Assembly: GCA_900546615.1 (NCBI GenBank)
Contig: URDJ01000020.1
Coordinates: 1-50,907 of the forward strand
Source of the DNA: an uncultured Eubacteriales bacterium
GTDB taxonomy: Bacteria > Bacillota > Clostridia > Oscillospirales > Oscillospiraceae
Direction: 5' to 3'
Length of the DNA stretch: 50,907 bases
A program made the position numbers and the translations under genes. The notes beneath the pieces were generated by a model. The model did not search any database. It had not been told where the DNA came from and saw only the letters and a list, made by a program, of their open reading frames with translations. Position 1 is the stretch's first letter. Each line of letters opens with the position of its first letter. Shown piece after piece: positions 26,924 through 36,614 of the stretch.

Positions 26924-28114
26924 TTATTTGTCAAGCAGGCAGGCGACGCCGGGCAGCTCCAGACCCTCAAGGAACTCGAGGGACGCGCCGCCGCCGGTGC
27001 TGATGTGGGTGATCTTGTCGGCCTGGCCGCTCTTCTCCACCGCGGAGGCGCTGTCGCCGCCGCCAATGATGGTCACGGCGCCGGAATTCGCAACGGCCTC
27101 GGCCATCTTCCAGGTGCCGTTCGCGAACGCCGGGAACTCAAACACGCCCATAGGCCCGTTCCACACGATGGTGCCGGCGCCCTTCACAGCCTCGCAATAC
27201 AGCTCTACGGTCTTCGGGCCGATGTCCATACCCATGAGGTCCTCGGGGATATCCTCGCCTGCCTCAACGGGGGCGGCGTCCTTCGAGAACTCGGCAGCGC
27301 AGATGCTGTCTACAGGCAGGAGCAGCTTCACGCCCTTGGCCGCGGCCTTGTCCATCATTTCCTTCGCGTACTCGACCCTGTCGGCCTCGAGCAGGCTCTT
27401 GCCGATGGTGTGGCCCTGGGCCATCTTGAAGGTGTAGGCCATGCCGCCGCCGACAATGATGGTGTCGGCCTTCTCGAGCAGGTTGTTGATTACGCCGATC
27501 TTGTCGCTGACCTTCGCGCCGCCCAGGATGGCCACGAAGGGCCTCGCGGGGTCGGACAGGGCCTTGCCCATGACGGAGATCTCTTTCTCCACCAGGAATC
27601 CCGCATACGCCGGCAGGAAAGCCGCAACGCCGGCGGTGGAGGCGTGGGCGCGGTGCACGGTACCGAAGGCATCGGACACGTACACGTCCGCCATCTTCGC
27701 CAGCTCCTCCGCGAAGTCGGCGCCATTCTTCTCCTCACGCTTGTCAAAGCGCAGGTTCTCGAGCAGCAGCAGCTGGCCCGGCTGCAGGGCCGCGGCCTTG
27801 GCCTTGGCGTCCTCGCCGATAATGTCCTTTGCAAAAATAACTTCCATCCCGAGCAGCTCTGAAAGCCTCTTGGCCACGGGAGCCAGAGTCAGGCTCTCCT
27901 TCCACTCGCCCTTGGGCTTGCCAAGGTGAGAGCAGGCGATAACGGCGGCACCGTTCTCGAGCAGGTACTTGATGGTCGGCAGAGCGGCGACTATGCGCTT
28001 GTCGCTCGTGATCTCGCCGGTCTCCTTGTTCTGGGGCACATTAAAATCGCAGCGCAGGAGCACCTTCTTGCCATGGGGATCGAAGTCCCTGACCGTCTTC
28101 TTGTTGTAGTTCAT
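26924..28114 (-). CDS. pgk: Phosphoglycerate kinase
   Basis: A 396-residue two-lobed kinase that makes ATP from 1,3-bisphosphoglycerate. Marks: [12 protein letters not shown] at the N-terminus, [32 protein letters not shown], the hinge and ADP site [24 protein letters not shown], and the terminal [14 protein letters not shown]. Its ATG overlaps the trmL stop by four bases (28111-28114). The glyceraldehyde-3-phosphate dehydrogenase gene, often in front of pgk, is absent here and must lie elsewhere. Confidence 0.97.
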   Translation of the reverse strand: MNYNKKTVRDFDPHGKKVLLRCDFNVPQNKETGEITSDKRIVAALPTIKYLLENGAAVIACSHLGKPKGEWKESLTLAPVAKRLSELLGMEVIFAKDIIGEDAKAKAAALQPGQLLLLENLRFDKREEKNGADFAEELAKMADVYVSDAFGTVHRAHASTAGVAAFLPAYAGFLVEKEISVMGKALSDPARPFVAILGGAKVSDKIGVINNLLEKADTIIVGGGMAYTFKMAQGHTIGKSLLEADRVEYAKEMMDKAAAKGVKLLLPVDSICAAEFSKDAAPVEAGEDIPEDLMGMDIGPKTVELYCEAVKGAGTIVWNGPMGVFEFPAFANGTWKMAEAVANSGAVTIIGGGDSASAVEKSGQADKITHISTGGGASLEFLEGLELPGVACLLDK

Positions 28115-28605
28115 TCTGATTCCTCCTGTTTCATATTACCGTAGTCTTTTAAGCCCTTGAACCCTTGCTGCCGAAGCGCCTCATAGGTCAGTATGGCGGC
28201 GGCGTTCGACAAATTGAGGCTCCTCGCCTCGGAGATCATGGGGATCCGCACACATCTATCGCGGTATTTCTCTCTGAGCCATTCGGGCAGGCCCGCGGTC
28301 TCCTTCCCGAACATCAGCGTCACGTCCCCGCTCCAGTCGCAGTCGACGTAGCTTTTCGGCGCCTTCGTCGTGGTCAGCCAGAGGTTTGCATCCCCGTTCA
28401 TCTTGAAGTACTGCTCGATATTGTCGTACACCCGGATGTCCACCAGATACCAGTAGTCCAGCCCCGCGCGCTTCACCGCGCTGTCCGATATGTCGAAGCC
28501 CAGCGGCTTCACCAGATGCAGCCTCGCGCCCGTGCAGGCACAGGTCCGGGCTATCGCCCCGGTGTTATTCGGTATTTCGGGTTCTACCAGTACAATATCG
28601 ACCAT
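28111..28605 (-). CDS. trmL: tRNA (cytidine/uridine-34 2'-O)-methyltransferase
   Basis: A 164-residue SPOUT-fold enzyme that methylates the ribose at position 34 of certain leucine tRNAs using S-adenosylmethionine. GGAGG 9 nt before ATG 28605 fixes the start [18 protein letters not shown]; an earlier in-frame start would add 13 atypical residues. Motifs: [35 protein letters not shown], and the knot end [20 protein letters not shown]. It heads the glycolytic operon by a four-base overlap with pgk, an unusual partner for trmL that may only reflect shared growth-linked expression. Confidence 0.93.
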   Translation of the reverse strand: MVDIVLVEPEIPNNTGAIARTCACTGARLHLVKPLGFDISDSAVKRAGLDYWYLVDIRVYDNIEQYFKMNGDANLWLTTTKAPKSYVDCDWSGDVTLMFGKETAGLPEWLREKYRDRCVRIPMISEARSLNLSNAAAILTYEALRQQGFKGLKDYGNMKQEESE

Positions 28606-28668
28606 CAGGCCGCGCCTCCAGCTTGTTACATACGTTTGTATCATTACCCATAATTTCAGGCCACGGAC

Positions 28669-28697
28669 ATTTTACTACCATACTTACAATTTTACAA
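28669..28697 (-). promoter_or_regulatory. Putative sigma-A promoter of the trmL-glycolysis operon
   Basis: On the minus strand, TTGTAA (28697-28692), 17-bp spacer, TAAAAT (28674-28669). It would give a leader of about 57 nt before trmL. Confidence 0.5.
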
Positions 28698-28768
28698 TAC
28701 CAATAATGCCGTAAAAACATATTTTTTGATTAATTTTTTGTAAAATTCGTCATATAAAGTGTGCGATA

Positions 28769-28797
28769 TTGAAAGTGAAAGGGAAATGGCTTATAAT
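28769..28797 (+). promoter_or_regulatory. Sigma-A promoter of the glycosyltransferase gene
   Basis: TTGAAA (28769-28774), 17-bp spacer, perfect TATAAT (28792-28797). A short hairpin GGCCGTT/AACGGCC with GCTTTT after it lies in the leader at about 28813-28840, so some attenuation is possible. Confidence 0.7.
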
Positions 28798-28851
28798 GAG
28801 GTGGCTAACCGGGCCGTTTTGTAAGCCGAACGGCCGCTTTTGGAGGACATC

Positions 28852-29604
28852 ATGGAGAAATATTTTATAGTGGTACCCTGTTATAACGAGGAGGAGGTAC
28901 TGCCCGAGACCATGAAGCGCCTGGGCGAAAAGCTCCTCTCTTTGGAGGAGCGCGGCCTCGCGTCCGATGACAGCCGCATCCTCTTTGTGGACGACGGCTC
29001 TGCCGACCGCACCTGGGAGATGATAAAGCAGGCGCATGAGGCATACCCCATCTTCACCGGGCTGTCGCTCGACCAGAACCGCGGCCATCAGACCGCGCTC
29101 ACCGAGGGCCTCATGGCCGCCAGAGCGGAGCGCGCGGTCTCCGTCTCGATAGACGCCGACCTGCAGGACGACGTGGACGCCATCGACGAGATGGCCGAGA
29201 AGCGCCGCGACGGGGCGCACATAGTCTGCGGAGTCCGGGCCAGCCGCCAGACCGACACCTTCATGAAACGCTTCACTGCAAGAGCCTACTACAAAATGAT
29301 GCGTTTCTTCGGCTCCGACCTCATCTACGACCACGCGGACTTCCGGCTCATGGGGCCTGAGGCGCTCGACAGGCTCGCTCTCTACCACGGCGACGACCTG
29401 TTCCTGCGCGGACTGATCACTCGGCTGGGCTATCCCTGCGAGACCGTGAGCTACGACAGGGCGGAACGCTTTGCCGGCGAGAGTAAGTACACGCTCAAGA
29501 AAATGCTGAAACTCGCACTCAAGGGCATGGAGAGCGGAAAGACGAAGCCCCTGAGCGTGCCGCGCGAACCTTACGGCCACACGAGGGAGGCGCTGGAGTT
29601 TTGA
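28852..29604 (+). CDS. Family 2 glycosyltransferase, soluble form
   Basis: A 250-residue GT-A enzyme. GGAGG selects ATG 28852. Motifs: VVPCYNEEEVLPETM, FVDDGSADRTW, LDQNRGHQTALTEGL, the metal site SIDADLQDD, then DHADFRLMGPEALD and RFAGESKYTLKKMLKLAL. This is the dolichol/undecaprenyl-phosphate sugar transferase subgroup (DPM1/GtrB-like), which moves a sugar from a nucleotide to a lipid phosphate. Such proteins usually carry two C-terminal membrane helices; here the protein ends just after the SKYTLKKM motif, so it may bind the membrane only loosely or through a partner. It overlaps the radical SAM gene by 4 bases. Confidence 0.85.
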   Translation: MEKYFIVVPCYNEEEVLPETMKRLGEKLLSLEERGLASDDSRILFVDDGSADRTWEMIKQAHEAYPIFTGLSLDQNRGHQTALTEGLMAARAERAVSVSIDADLQDDVDAIDEMAEKRRDGAHIVCGVRASRQTDTFMKRFTARAYYKMMRFFGSDLIYDHADFRLMGPEALDRLALYHGDDLFLRGLITRLGYPCETVSYDRAERFAGESKYTLKKMLKLALKGMESGKTKPLSVPREPYGHTREALEF

Positions 29605-30485
29605 GCGCCTGCCGTGACTGTCCGCGAAACTGCGGCGCCGAGCGCGAGGGCGACACACAGGGACGCTGCCGCTCCGGGTATCTGCCCCGCGCGGCGAGGG
29701 CCGCAGCCCACTTCGGCGAAGAGCCCTGCATCAGCGGCACGCGGGGCAGCGGCACCATCTTCTTCACGGGCTGCTCCCTCGGCTGCGTCTACTGCCAGAA
29801 CCATGAGATATCGCAGGGCGGCGGCGTGGAGCTGACCGTGCCGAAGCTACGCGAAATTATGCTCCGACTGCGCGACACGGGCGTCCACAACATAAGCCTC
29901 GTCACCGGCTCCCACTTCGTGCGGCCCATAGCCGAGGCGCTCTCGGGCCTTGAGCTCGGCGTGCCCGTGGTGTGGAACAGCTCGGGCTACGAGAGCGTCG
30001 AGACGCTACGGCTGCTCGAGGGCCTCGTGCAGATTTACATGCCGGACTTCAAGTATTCCCTGTCTGAGCCCGCGAAACGCTACTCCGACGCGCCGGATTA
30101 CCCGGAGGTAGCCTCGGCAGCCATACTGGAGATGTTCCGCCAAGTCGGGGTCTACCGCATGGACGAGGAGGAGATATTGCAGTCCGGCGTGCTCATACGG
30201 CATCTCATCCTGCCGGGGCAGCTCGAGAACTCGCGCGGAGTCATAGACTGGGTGGCGGAGCACTTCCCGATGGGCGGTGTGCTGTTCTCGCTGATGGGCC
30301 AGTACACGCCGATGCCGGGCGTCGCGGAGCGCTTCCCGGAACTTGGCAGGGCCGTGACCGAGGCTGAATCGAACATGCTCTACGAATACCTGCTCGACGC
30401 CGGCATAGAGGACGGCTACTGGCAGGAACCGGAGGCCGCCGGAGAGGACATGATACCCGCCTTCGACGGCACGGGTTTGGATTGA
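29601..30485 (+). CDS. Radical SAM protein, PflX/pyruvate-formate-lyase-activase-like
   Basis: A 294-residue iron-sulfur enzyme beginning at TTG 29601, which overlaps the previous stop (TTGA). The radical SAM cluster motif CSLGCVYCQ (Cx3Cx2C) is at about residues 58-65. N-terminal cysteines (CRDCPRNCGAEREGDTQGRC) fit the extra cysteine cap of the PflX group. Later are the SAM-contact strands NISLVTGSHFVRPIAEAL and VWNSSGYESVETLR, then VQIYMPDFKYSL. The family resembles glycyl-radical enzyme activases, but substrates of this branch are not well known. No glycyl-radical enzyme is encoded nearby. Confidence 0.87.
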   Translation: MSACRDCPRNCGAEREGDTQGRCRSGYLPRAARAAAHFGEEPCISGTRGSGTIFFTGCSLGCVYCQNHEISQGGGVELTVPKLREIMLRLRDTGVHNISLVTGSHFVRPIAEALSGLELGVPVVWNSSGYESVETLRLLEGLVQIYMPDFKYSLSEPAKRYSDAPDYPEVASAAILEMFRQVGVYRMDEEEILQSGVLIRHLILPGQLENSRGVIDWVAEHFPMGGVLFSLMGQYTPMPGVAERFPELGRAVTEAESNMLYEYLLDAGIEDGYWQEPEAAGEDMIPAFDGTGLD

Positions 30486-30552
30486 CAAATTTGTCCGGCG
30501 GGTTTTTAATTGTGGTAATTGGAACAATATAAATATTATTGGAGGAAATGAC

Positions 30553-31575
30553 ATGGATTACAAGGAAGTGCTCGAGAAAGCTCGCGGGAACATCGGCCCC
30601 TACTGCAAGGCCTGTCCCGTGTGCAACGGCAAGGCGTGCGGCAACTCCATGCCCGGCCCGGGTTCGAAAGGCCCCGGCAACGGCGCGGCAAGGAACTACG
30701 ACGCCTGGCAGCGCATTTTCGTGAACATGGACACCATCTGCTCGAATGCCGCCCCTGATACGAGCTTCAAGCTCTTCGGGCACGAATTCGGTCTGCCCGT
30801 CTTCACCGCCCCCATCGGCGCTCTGCCGATGCACTACAGCGACGCCTACGACGATTTCGCGTATAACGACATCCTCATTCCCACCGCTGTGGAGTGCGGC
30901 TCGGCCTCCTTCACGGGTGACGGCGTGGACCCGGAGATCATGAAGCGTGCGGCGGCGGCCATGGCCAAGGTCGGCGGCATCGGAGTGCCCACCATCAAGC
31001 CCTGGAACAACGAGGCCGTGTTCGAGAAGCTCGACATCCTCAACGAGTTGGGCATCTTCGCCGCAGCGATGGATATCGACGGCGCTGGCCTGCCCTTCCT
31101 CAAGGCCATGAACCCGAACGCGGGCTCCAAGCCGGTGGCCGACCTCAAGGCGGTCATCGACTACGCCAAAATGCCGTTCATAATAAAGGGCGTCATGACC
31201 GTCGCGGGCGCCCAGAAGGCCGTCGAGGCGGGCGCTGCGGGCATCGTTGTCTCGAACCACGGCGGGCGCGTGCTGGGCCAGACGCGGGCGTCGGCGGACG
31301 TACTGCCGGATATCGCGAAGGCCGTGGGAGGCAAGTGCGTCATCTTCGTGGACGGCGGCATCAGGACCGGCGTGGACGTGTTCAAGGCGCTGGCGCTGGG
31401 CGCGGACGCTGTGCTCATCGGGCGTCCCTTCGTCCCGGCGGTGTACGGCGGCGAGGCAGAGGGCGCGAAGCTCCTGTTCGCAAAGCTCAAGGCCGAGCTG
31501 GTCGACACCATGACAATGTGCGGCGCGCACACGCTCGACGAGATCACCGCCGAGAAGGTCTACATAGACAAATAA
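30553..31575 (+). CDS. FMN-dependent alpha-hydroxy-acid oxidizing protein
   Basis: A 340-residue TIM-barrel flavoprotein of the L-lactate/glycolate oxidase group. GGAGG lies 8 nt before ATG 30553. Active-site and FMN marks: FTAPIGALPMHY, the catalytic pair region VVSNHGGRVLGQTRASADVL (His-Gly-Gly-Arg), FVDGGIRTGVDVFKALALGA and VLIGRPFV. An unusual N-terminal cysteine group (CKACPVCNGKAC, residues 17-28) is common in anaerobe versions and may bind a metal or cluster. In anaerobes such proteins probably work as dehydrogenases rather than oxidases. The natural substrate is unknown. Confidence 0.87.
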   Translation: MDYKEVLEKARGNIGPYCKACPVCNGKACGNSMPGPGSKGPGNGAARNYDAWQRIFVNMDTICSNAAPDTSFKLFGHEFGLPVFTAPIGALPMHYSDAYDDFAYNDILIPTAVECGSASFTGDGVDPEIMKRAAAAMAKVGGIGVPTIKPWNNEAVFEKLDILNELGIFAAAMDIDGAGLPFLKAMNPNAGSKPVADLKAVIDYAKMPFIIKGVMTVAGAQKAVEAGAAGIVVSNHGGRVLGQTRASADVLPDIAKAVGGKCVIFVDGGIRTGVDVFKALALGADAVLIGRPFVPAVYGGEAEGAKLLFAKLKAELVDTMTMCGAHTLDEITAEKVYIDK

Positions 31576-31596
31576 ACCGTAAAAGTCAGAAAAAAC

Positions 31597-31626
31597 GACC
31601 CCCGCACCGTTCATGGTGCGGGGGTC
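31597..31626. terminator. Bidirectional terminator between convergent genes
   Basis: Perfect 12-bp stem GACCCCCGCACC with its complement (31597-31608 and 31615-31626). A tract of six A on its left gives a T-run for the minus-strand SLH gene that ends at 31644; it also stands after the oxidase gene. Confidence 0.8.
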
Positions 31627-31643
31627 TTGCGTATATTGCCGAG

Positions 31644-33947
31644 TCATAGCGCAGTGCAAAAGCGCTGCATGAAGGCCGCGGCGTGGGCGCGGGTGGAGTT
31701 CGCCGTGGGATTCAGGTTCCCGAGGTCGTCGCCCTCGATTATGCCCTCGCTCACAGCCCAGCGCATGGCCTCATATGCCCAGCCGCTTATGGCGTCGGCG
31801 TCTGGAGCCGTCAGAGCGTAGTTGACCACCGGCTCGCCGGAGAGCCGCCAGAGCATGGTCACCAGCTCCTGACGGGTGATCGCGGCGCTCGGGTTCTCGC
31901 CGTCGGATATGCCCTTCGCGACGACCCACTCCTGAGCCTTCGCGTACCATGTCGCGCCGCCCGTGGTATCAATGCCCTCGGCGCGGGCGATTATCGTCCA
32001 GACCATCGCGCGGGTCAGCGTGTCGTTCGGCGCGAAGATGTGCTCCTCCACGCCGTTCATCAGGTCGGCGTAGTAGACGTACTTGACCGCGTCATAGAAC
32101 CAGTCGCCCTTCGCCACATCGTAGAAGGGCAGCTCAGGCTCCGGTTCCGGCTCCTCGGGGTCAATGTCGGGCAGGTTGCCCCAGACGGCGGTGAAGCTCA
32201 TGTTGGAAGTTATGTCAACCTCCTCCTCGGCCCTGTACGTGGTATCGCCGCTGCGCCAGCCGAGGAAGATGTACCCCGCCTTGCTCGGCGCGTCCGGGAG
32301 AGTGAAGCTCTCGCCGGGGTGGACATAGTGCACCTCGCCGTCCACGGTGACGACGCAGCTGTCGCGGACCTTGAGCACTCCGTTTACGTAGTCGAAGTCA
32401 CAGCTGTCATCAGTCTCAGGACCGCTTATCGTTATCGCGTACTCGCCCGCGGTGAGCATATCCGCGTCGCAGTTGAGCATCACGTTCAGTCCCTCGACCA
32501 CCGGGCTGGTCGTGTAGGTCAGCGTGGGCTTATCGTCGCCGACGAAGCAGTCAAAGCTGTCGGCTGTGACGGTGACGAGGGTCTTGCTGGTGAGCGTGGT
32601 GTCGGCGGTGACCTCACAGGGCACTTCCACTCTTTTCCCTTTGTTGTCGTAGTACACCTTGCCGTCCTTGCCCTCGAACTTGTCGCCTTTGTTGAGGTAG
32701 CTGACTGTGCCGTCTACGGTGAGCTTCACGACCTCTTCGTGCGTGATGTCGAGGACGGGGTAATCGTCCTCATCCAAAGTCTGCCGCCACGGGCCGTTCT
32801 CCTGATAGCTGTTCAGCAGCCAGGCCACCTCGCCGGAGGCGAATTCCTCGGCGGTTTTTTCCGTTGCGTTGATGTCACTGGCTGTGCCGCTGAGCCAATA
32901 GCAGTTCGTTATCGTGGCGCTGGAAGCCGACCCGCACACGCCGCCGACGCAGAGGCTGCTGCTGCCGTTATTGCTGCCGGTCACGCTGACGGTGTTGTAG
33001 CAGTTCGTTATCGTGGTGCGGTTAGCCGACCCGCACACGCCGCCGGCGTAGGTATTGCCATTGCCGCTGCCGGTCACGTTGACGGTCACGCTGCCTGTAT
33101 TGTAGCAGTTCGTTATCGTACTTTGAGGATCAAAAGAAGCGCTATTCCCGCACACGCCGCCGGCGTAGAATTCGCCGTAACCAGTATTTTCACCGTTCAC
33201 GGCACCTGTATTGTAGCAGTTCCTTATTGTGCTGCCGTTGAAGTTATACCCGCACACGCCTCCGAGGCATGTAAAGAATCCTACGCTGGTCACGCTGCCG
33301 GCGTTGTAGCAGTTCTCTGTAGTGCCTGCGTTCAACCCGCACACCCCGCCAACGTAAGTGTGGCTTTTGTTGCAGGTCACGATGCCGCTGAAACTGCAGT
33401 TCATTATCGTGCCGCTGTTGTACCCACACACGCCGCCGGTTCTGCCGGTCTCCCCGCTGTTGCTTATATAGCTGTCAGCGACCTTGACGTTCTGCACCCG
33501 GCCATTGCTGCCGACGAAGCCGAACAGACCGGCATAGTTGCCGCCGCAGCTGTAGTACAGTCCGCTGATGGTGTGACCGCCGCCGTCGAAGGTACCGGTG
33601 TATTTTGTATAATCGTTGGTCCCAATCTCTTCCCCGCAGATGGGCGTCCACTGGGTAAAAGCCTTATCGGTTATCAAATTGCCGTTCTCGTCCAGCACGT
33701 CCGAGTTTATGGTGATGTTCGCCGTCAGCACGGCGTTGGCGTCATAGTCGCCTTCGTTCACCGTCTGCGCGAACCAGTAGAGCTGTCCGGCGTTGCCGAT
33801 CTGGTAGACGCCGTTCTGCTGCGTCGCAGGCTCGTATGAACCATCACCTCCAAATCCATTTTGATCGTACTCCACCGCCGAGGCGCCGACGCAAAGCACG
33901 CCCAGGCACAGGGCTATCGCAAATACCAACACTAACAGTTTTTTCAT
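31644..33947 (-). CDS. GLUG-repeat, SLH-anchored surface protein
   Basis: A 767-residue exported protein. GGAGGG precedes ATG 33947; residues 1-24 are a signal peptide ending ASA. Residues about 30-380 hold GLUG-type repeats such as TYVGGVCGLNAGTTENCYNA and similar units (GGVCG...I.NCYN), at least six of them, which should stack into a beta-helix adhesin-like rod. Then come strands without a clear family (residues 400-540), one Listeria-Bacteroides repeat (APSKAGYIFLGWRSGDTT), an acidic linker PEEPEPEPELP, and three SLH domains at about 590-767 that bind wall-linked polysaccharide. It is probably a surface adhesin or scaffold. Part of its SLH coding sequence is identical to the broken gene at 21193. 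Confidence 0.88.
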   Translation of the reverse strand: MKKLLVLVFAIALCLGVLCVGASAVEYDQNGFGGDGSYEPATQQNGVYQIGNAGQLYWFAQTVNEGDYDANAVLTANITINSDVLDENGNLITDKAFTQWTPICGEEIGTNDYTKYTGTFDGGGHTISGLYYSCGGNYAGLFGFVGSNGRVQNVKVADSYISNSGETGRTGGVCGYNSGTIMNCSFSGIVTCNKSHTYVGGVCGLNAGTTENCYNAGSVTSVGFFTCLGGVCGYNFNGSTIRNCYNTGAVNGENTGYGEFYAGGVCGNSASFDPQSTITNCYNTGSVTVNVTGSGNGNTYAGGVCGSANRTTITNCYNTVSVTGSNNGSSSLCVGGVCGSASSATITNCYWLSGTASDINATEKTAEEFASGEVAWLLNSYQENGPWRQTLDEDDYPVLDITHEEVVKLTVDGTVSYLNKGDKFEGKDGKVYYDNKGKRVEVPCEVTADTTLTSKTLVTVTADSFDCFVGDDKPTLTYTTSPVVEGLNVMLNCDADMLTAGEYAITISGPETDDSCDFDYVNGVLKVRDSCVVTVDGEVHYVHPGESFTLPDAPSKAGYIFLGWRSGDTTYRAEEEVDITSNMSFTAVWGNLPDIDPEEPEPEPELPFYDVAKGDWFYDAVKYVYYADLMNGVEEHIFAPNDTLTRAMVWTIIARAEGIDTTGGATWYAKAQEWVVAKGISDGENPSAAITRQELVTMLWRLSGEPVVNYALTAPDADAISGWAYEAMRWAVSEGIIEGDDLGNLNPTANSTRAHAAAFMQRFCTAL
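31741..32009 (+). repeat. 269-bp identical repeat within SLH coding sequence, copy 2
   Basis: Identical to 21281-21549 with no mismatch. Flanks on both sides are only similar at protein level. See the finding on gene conversion. Confidence 0.95.
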
Positions 33948-34020
33948 GTCGTCCCTCCTGTCGAGTGGGCCAATGGGTCATTCGCATTGCGCAGCAAGGA
34001 AAAACTCTCTCCCCGCCGCG

Positions 34021-35388
34021 TCATTCCTTTATGTCCCCGCGCGCTTTGAGGTCATCCACCATCTGCGCGTACATTTTCTCGTCTATCCTGTACTTCGCGC
34101 GGTATATGAAGTAGCCGACGATTATCATCACCAGCGGGATGGCGAGCATCGACATTTTGAGCGTCATCTGCCCCGCGGCGTCGATGGCCTCCGCCGCCGT
34201 GTCGCCCGTCTTGATGCCGCAGATGACCAGCGTCACGCTGATGATGCCCGTCGAGAGCGCGCCGCCTATCTTGTTGATGAGCGGCTGGATAGAAAACGTG
34301 ATGCTGTCGTTGCGCTTGCCAAGCTTCCACTGGCCGTACTCGATGGTGTCCGCGAGAAACATCAGCATCAGCAGCTGTATAAACGCCTGGCCCACGAACA
34401 CGATGACGCCCGCGGCGGCTATGAGGTATATGCTCGCCTCCGCGAAGAAGAACACCACATAGCCCGCTGTCAGCAGCGCCGTCGCGAAGGTATAGAGCTG
34501 TCTGCGGCTGTGCTTCTTGGAGAACGCCGGGAAAACCGCCAGCGCCGCCAGCTGCGAGACGCCGACAACCGCCGCGAGGATGGCGTACATGCCCTTGTCC
34601 CCGAACACGTACTGCATATAGTACATCGCAAAACCCGTCGTCGTGCAGTAACCAACCATAAAGAGCGCCATGGAGAGCGTCGTCCACATTAGCTGGTCAT
34701 TTTTAAAGAGCACGGAGAACATCTGTCTGAGGCTGGTGCTCTCCTCGGCCTTGAAGCGCGTCCGGTCCTCCTTCACGCCGAGGAGCGTGAAGCACTGGAA
34801 GCCCAGCATCGCCACCGTCACCGCCACGGCCACGATGAACCAGCCGCGCGGCGTGTTGCCCATGGCCGATGTCACCGGCTCCCAGGCGACCATGATGGCG
34901 AACATGCCGACGTTGGCGCAAATGCGGGCAAACGCGCCCATGTTCTCGCGCTTTTTCTGCTCCATGGTCAGCGATGGCAGCATCGACCAGTACGCGATAT
35001 CGTTCACACCGTAGGTGATATCCCAGAGTATGTACGCAAGCCCGAACACTACGACGAACCAGTAGTTAGTCAGTCTGAAGTCCGCGAACAGTATGAGGAA
35101 GAACACGCTGCTCGTCACCGCACCTATGAGCATGGGCGGCTTGTATTTGCCCCAGGGGCTCTTGATATTGTCGATGATGAGTCCCGTTATCGGGTCGTTG
35201 AGCGCATCGAGCACGCGCAGCACGGTCAGCACCATGCTCGCCGCAGCGAACACTCCGACGGGCAGACTCAGCACGTTAGACAGGTAGTACAGCAGCGCGT
35301 TGGACTCAAAGGCGTAGAACATGTCCCGGCCCACGGTGCCGAGGCCGAAGAAATATTTATTCCGCTTTTCCAGCTTTGTCACGCTCAT
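34021..35388 (-). CDS. GPH-family sugar:cation symporter (MelB/XynB-like)
   Basis: A 455-residue membrane carrier with 12 predicted helices in the major facilitator fold. The start MSVTKLEKRNKYFFGLGTVG and ALNDPITGLIIDNIKSPWGK (with the R/K-rich loop and DP motif after helix 2) are typical of the glycoside-pentoside-hexuronide family, which imports glycosides with sodium or protons. Helix 4 region WDITYGVNDIAYWSMLPSLT agrees. The ATG overlaps the peptidase T stop by 4 bases; this is the last gene of the glycoside operon and likely imports the substrate of the GH1 and GH36 enzymes. Confidence 0.9.
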   Translation of the reverse strand: MSVTKLEKRNKYFFGLGTVGRDMFYAFESNALLYYLSNVLSLPVGVFAAASMVLTVLRVLDALNDPITGLIIDNIKSPWGKYKPPMLIGAVTSSVFFLILFADFRLTNYWFVVVFGLAYILWDITYGVNDIAYWSMLPSLTMEQKKRENMGAFARICANVGMFAIMVAWEPVTSAMGNTPRGWFIVAVAVTVAMLGFQCFTLLGVKEDRTRFKAEESTSLRQMFSVLFKNDQLMWTTLSMALFMVGYCTTTGFAMYYMQYVFGDKGMYAILAAVVGVSQLAALAVFPAFSKKHSRRQLYTFATALLTAGYVVFFFAEASIYLIAAAGVIVFVGQAFIQLLMLMFLADTIEYGQWKLGKRNDSITFSIQPLINKIGGALSTGIISVTLVICGIKTGDTAAEAIDAAGQMTLKMSMLAIPLVMIIVGYFIYRAKYRIDEKMYAQMVDDLKARGDIKE

Positions 35389-36614
35389 CTTCTCCTCTCA
35401 GAAAAGGTCTCGACTATCCTGCGTATTATCTCAACGCATTTGTCCATGCCCTCGGCCGTGATATGCTCATACGGGCCGTGGTAGGCGTAGCCGCCGGTGC
35501 CGAGGTTCGGGCAGGGCAGGCCCTCCCACGAGAGCAGCGCGCCGTCCGTGCCGCCCCTTATCGGCTGCCTGAGCGGTTCAATGCCCGAGTCCTCGATGGC
35601 CCTTATCGCGCTGTCCACGAGGTGCATGTGCTCCGGCACGATCTTCTCCACCATGTTGCGGTACTGTTCGCGGAAGGAGACGCTCACCGTGCCCGCGCCG
35701 TAGCGCTCATTGAGTGTCTTCCCCGCGTGCTGCATGGTCTCTCGCCGCTGCTCCAACTTCTTCGCGTCGTGGTCGCGGAGGATATAGCGCAGCTCCGCGC
35801 GCTCGACCGTGCCTTCGATAGACGTGAGGTGGTAGAAGCCCTCGTAGCCCTCCGTATACCTCGGCGTCTCGCAGCACGGCAGGCAGGCGTTAAACTCCGT
35901 CGCGACCTGGGCCGCGTTCACCATGATGTTTTTTGCGCTGCCCGGGTGCACGTTTACGCCCGTTATCTGCACCGTAGCCGCGACCGCGTTGAAGTTCTCG
36001 TACACGATCTCGCCCTCAGGCCCGCCGTCTATCGTATAGGCGTAGTCCGCGCCGAGCCGGTCGAGGTCCAGTTCCGCCGTGCCGTAGCCGATCTCCTCGT
36101 CCGGCGTGAAGCAAACCGCAATGCGCCCGTGCGGGAGCCGCTCCGTCTGGAGCTGCTCGATGAGCGTGATGATCTCCGCTATCCCGGCCTTGTCGTCCGC
36201 ACCGAGCAGAGTATCCCCGCTCGTTGTGATGAGCGTGCGGCCCTTGAGCGAGGGCAGGTGCGGGAAATCCTTCGCGCTTAACGTCCGGCCCGCGCCCAGC
36301 TCCACTTCCCCGCCGTCGTAGTTCTCTATGACGCGCGGGCGCACGTTTTCCCCGGAAAAGTCCGGCGCCGTGTCCATGTGCGCGATAAGGCCGAGGCAGG
36401 GCGCGCCCTCGCAGCCCGGCGTCGCCTCAAGGTGGCCGTAGACATAGCAGCTGCCCGTCAGCTCCGCATCCGCGACGCCCAGCGCGCGCAGCTCGTCCGC
36501 GAGCAGCCGCGCAAGGTCGAACTGCCGCTGTGTCGAAGGCGAGGTGCCCGCGCCGCTCTCGCCGCTCGCCGTGTTCACTTTTACGTATCCCAACAGTCTC
36601 TCATATGCTCTCAT
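35385..36614 (-). CDS. pepT: Peptidase T (tripeptide aminopeptidase)
   Basis: A 409-residue M20 zinc aminopeptidase that removes the N-terminal residue from tripeptides. Marks: HMDTAPDFSG (metal-binding His-Met-Asp), TLLGADDKAGIAEI (bridging Asp), CFTPDEEIGYG (catalytic Glu-Glu), DGGPEGEIVYENFNA dimer region and the late RGGTDGALLSWEGLPCPN with the final histidine GPYEHITAEGM. The length is normal. It sits inside a sugar operon with four-base overlaps on both sides (36611-36614 and 35385-35388), which is unexpected; the operon may act on glycosylated peptides, but that is a guess. Confidence 0.94.
   Translation of the reverse strand: MRAYERLLGYVKVNTASGESGAGTSPSTQRQFDLARLLADELRALGVADAELTGSCYVYGHLEATPGCEGAPCLGLIAHMDTAPDFSGENVRPRVIENYDGGEVELGAGRTLSAKDFPHLPSLKGRTLITTSGDTLLGADDKAGIAEIITLIEQLQTERLPHGRIAVCFTPDEEIGYGTAELDLDRLGADYAYTIDGGPEGEIVYENFNAVAATVQITGVNVHPGSAKNIMVNAAQVATEFNACLPCCETPRYTEGYEGFYHLTSIEGTVERAELRYILRDHDAKKLEQRRETMQHAGKTLNERYGAGTVSVSFREQYRNMVEKIVPEHMHLVDSAIRAIEDSGIEPLRQPIRGGTDGALLSWEGLPCPNLGTGGYAYHGPYEHITAEGMDKCVEIIRRIVETFSERRR

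Noticed and set aside
31683..33839. A 718-codon open frame on the plus strand opposite the GLUG/SLH gene
   Set aside because: It mirrors a repeat-rich real gene with a signal peptide and ribosome site; the mirror has neither.
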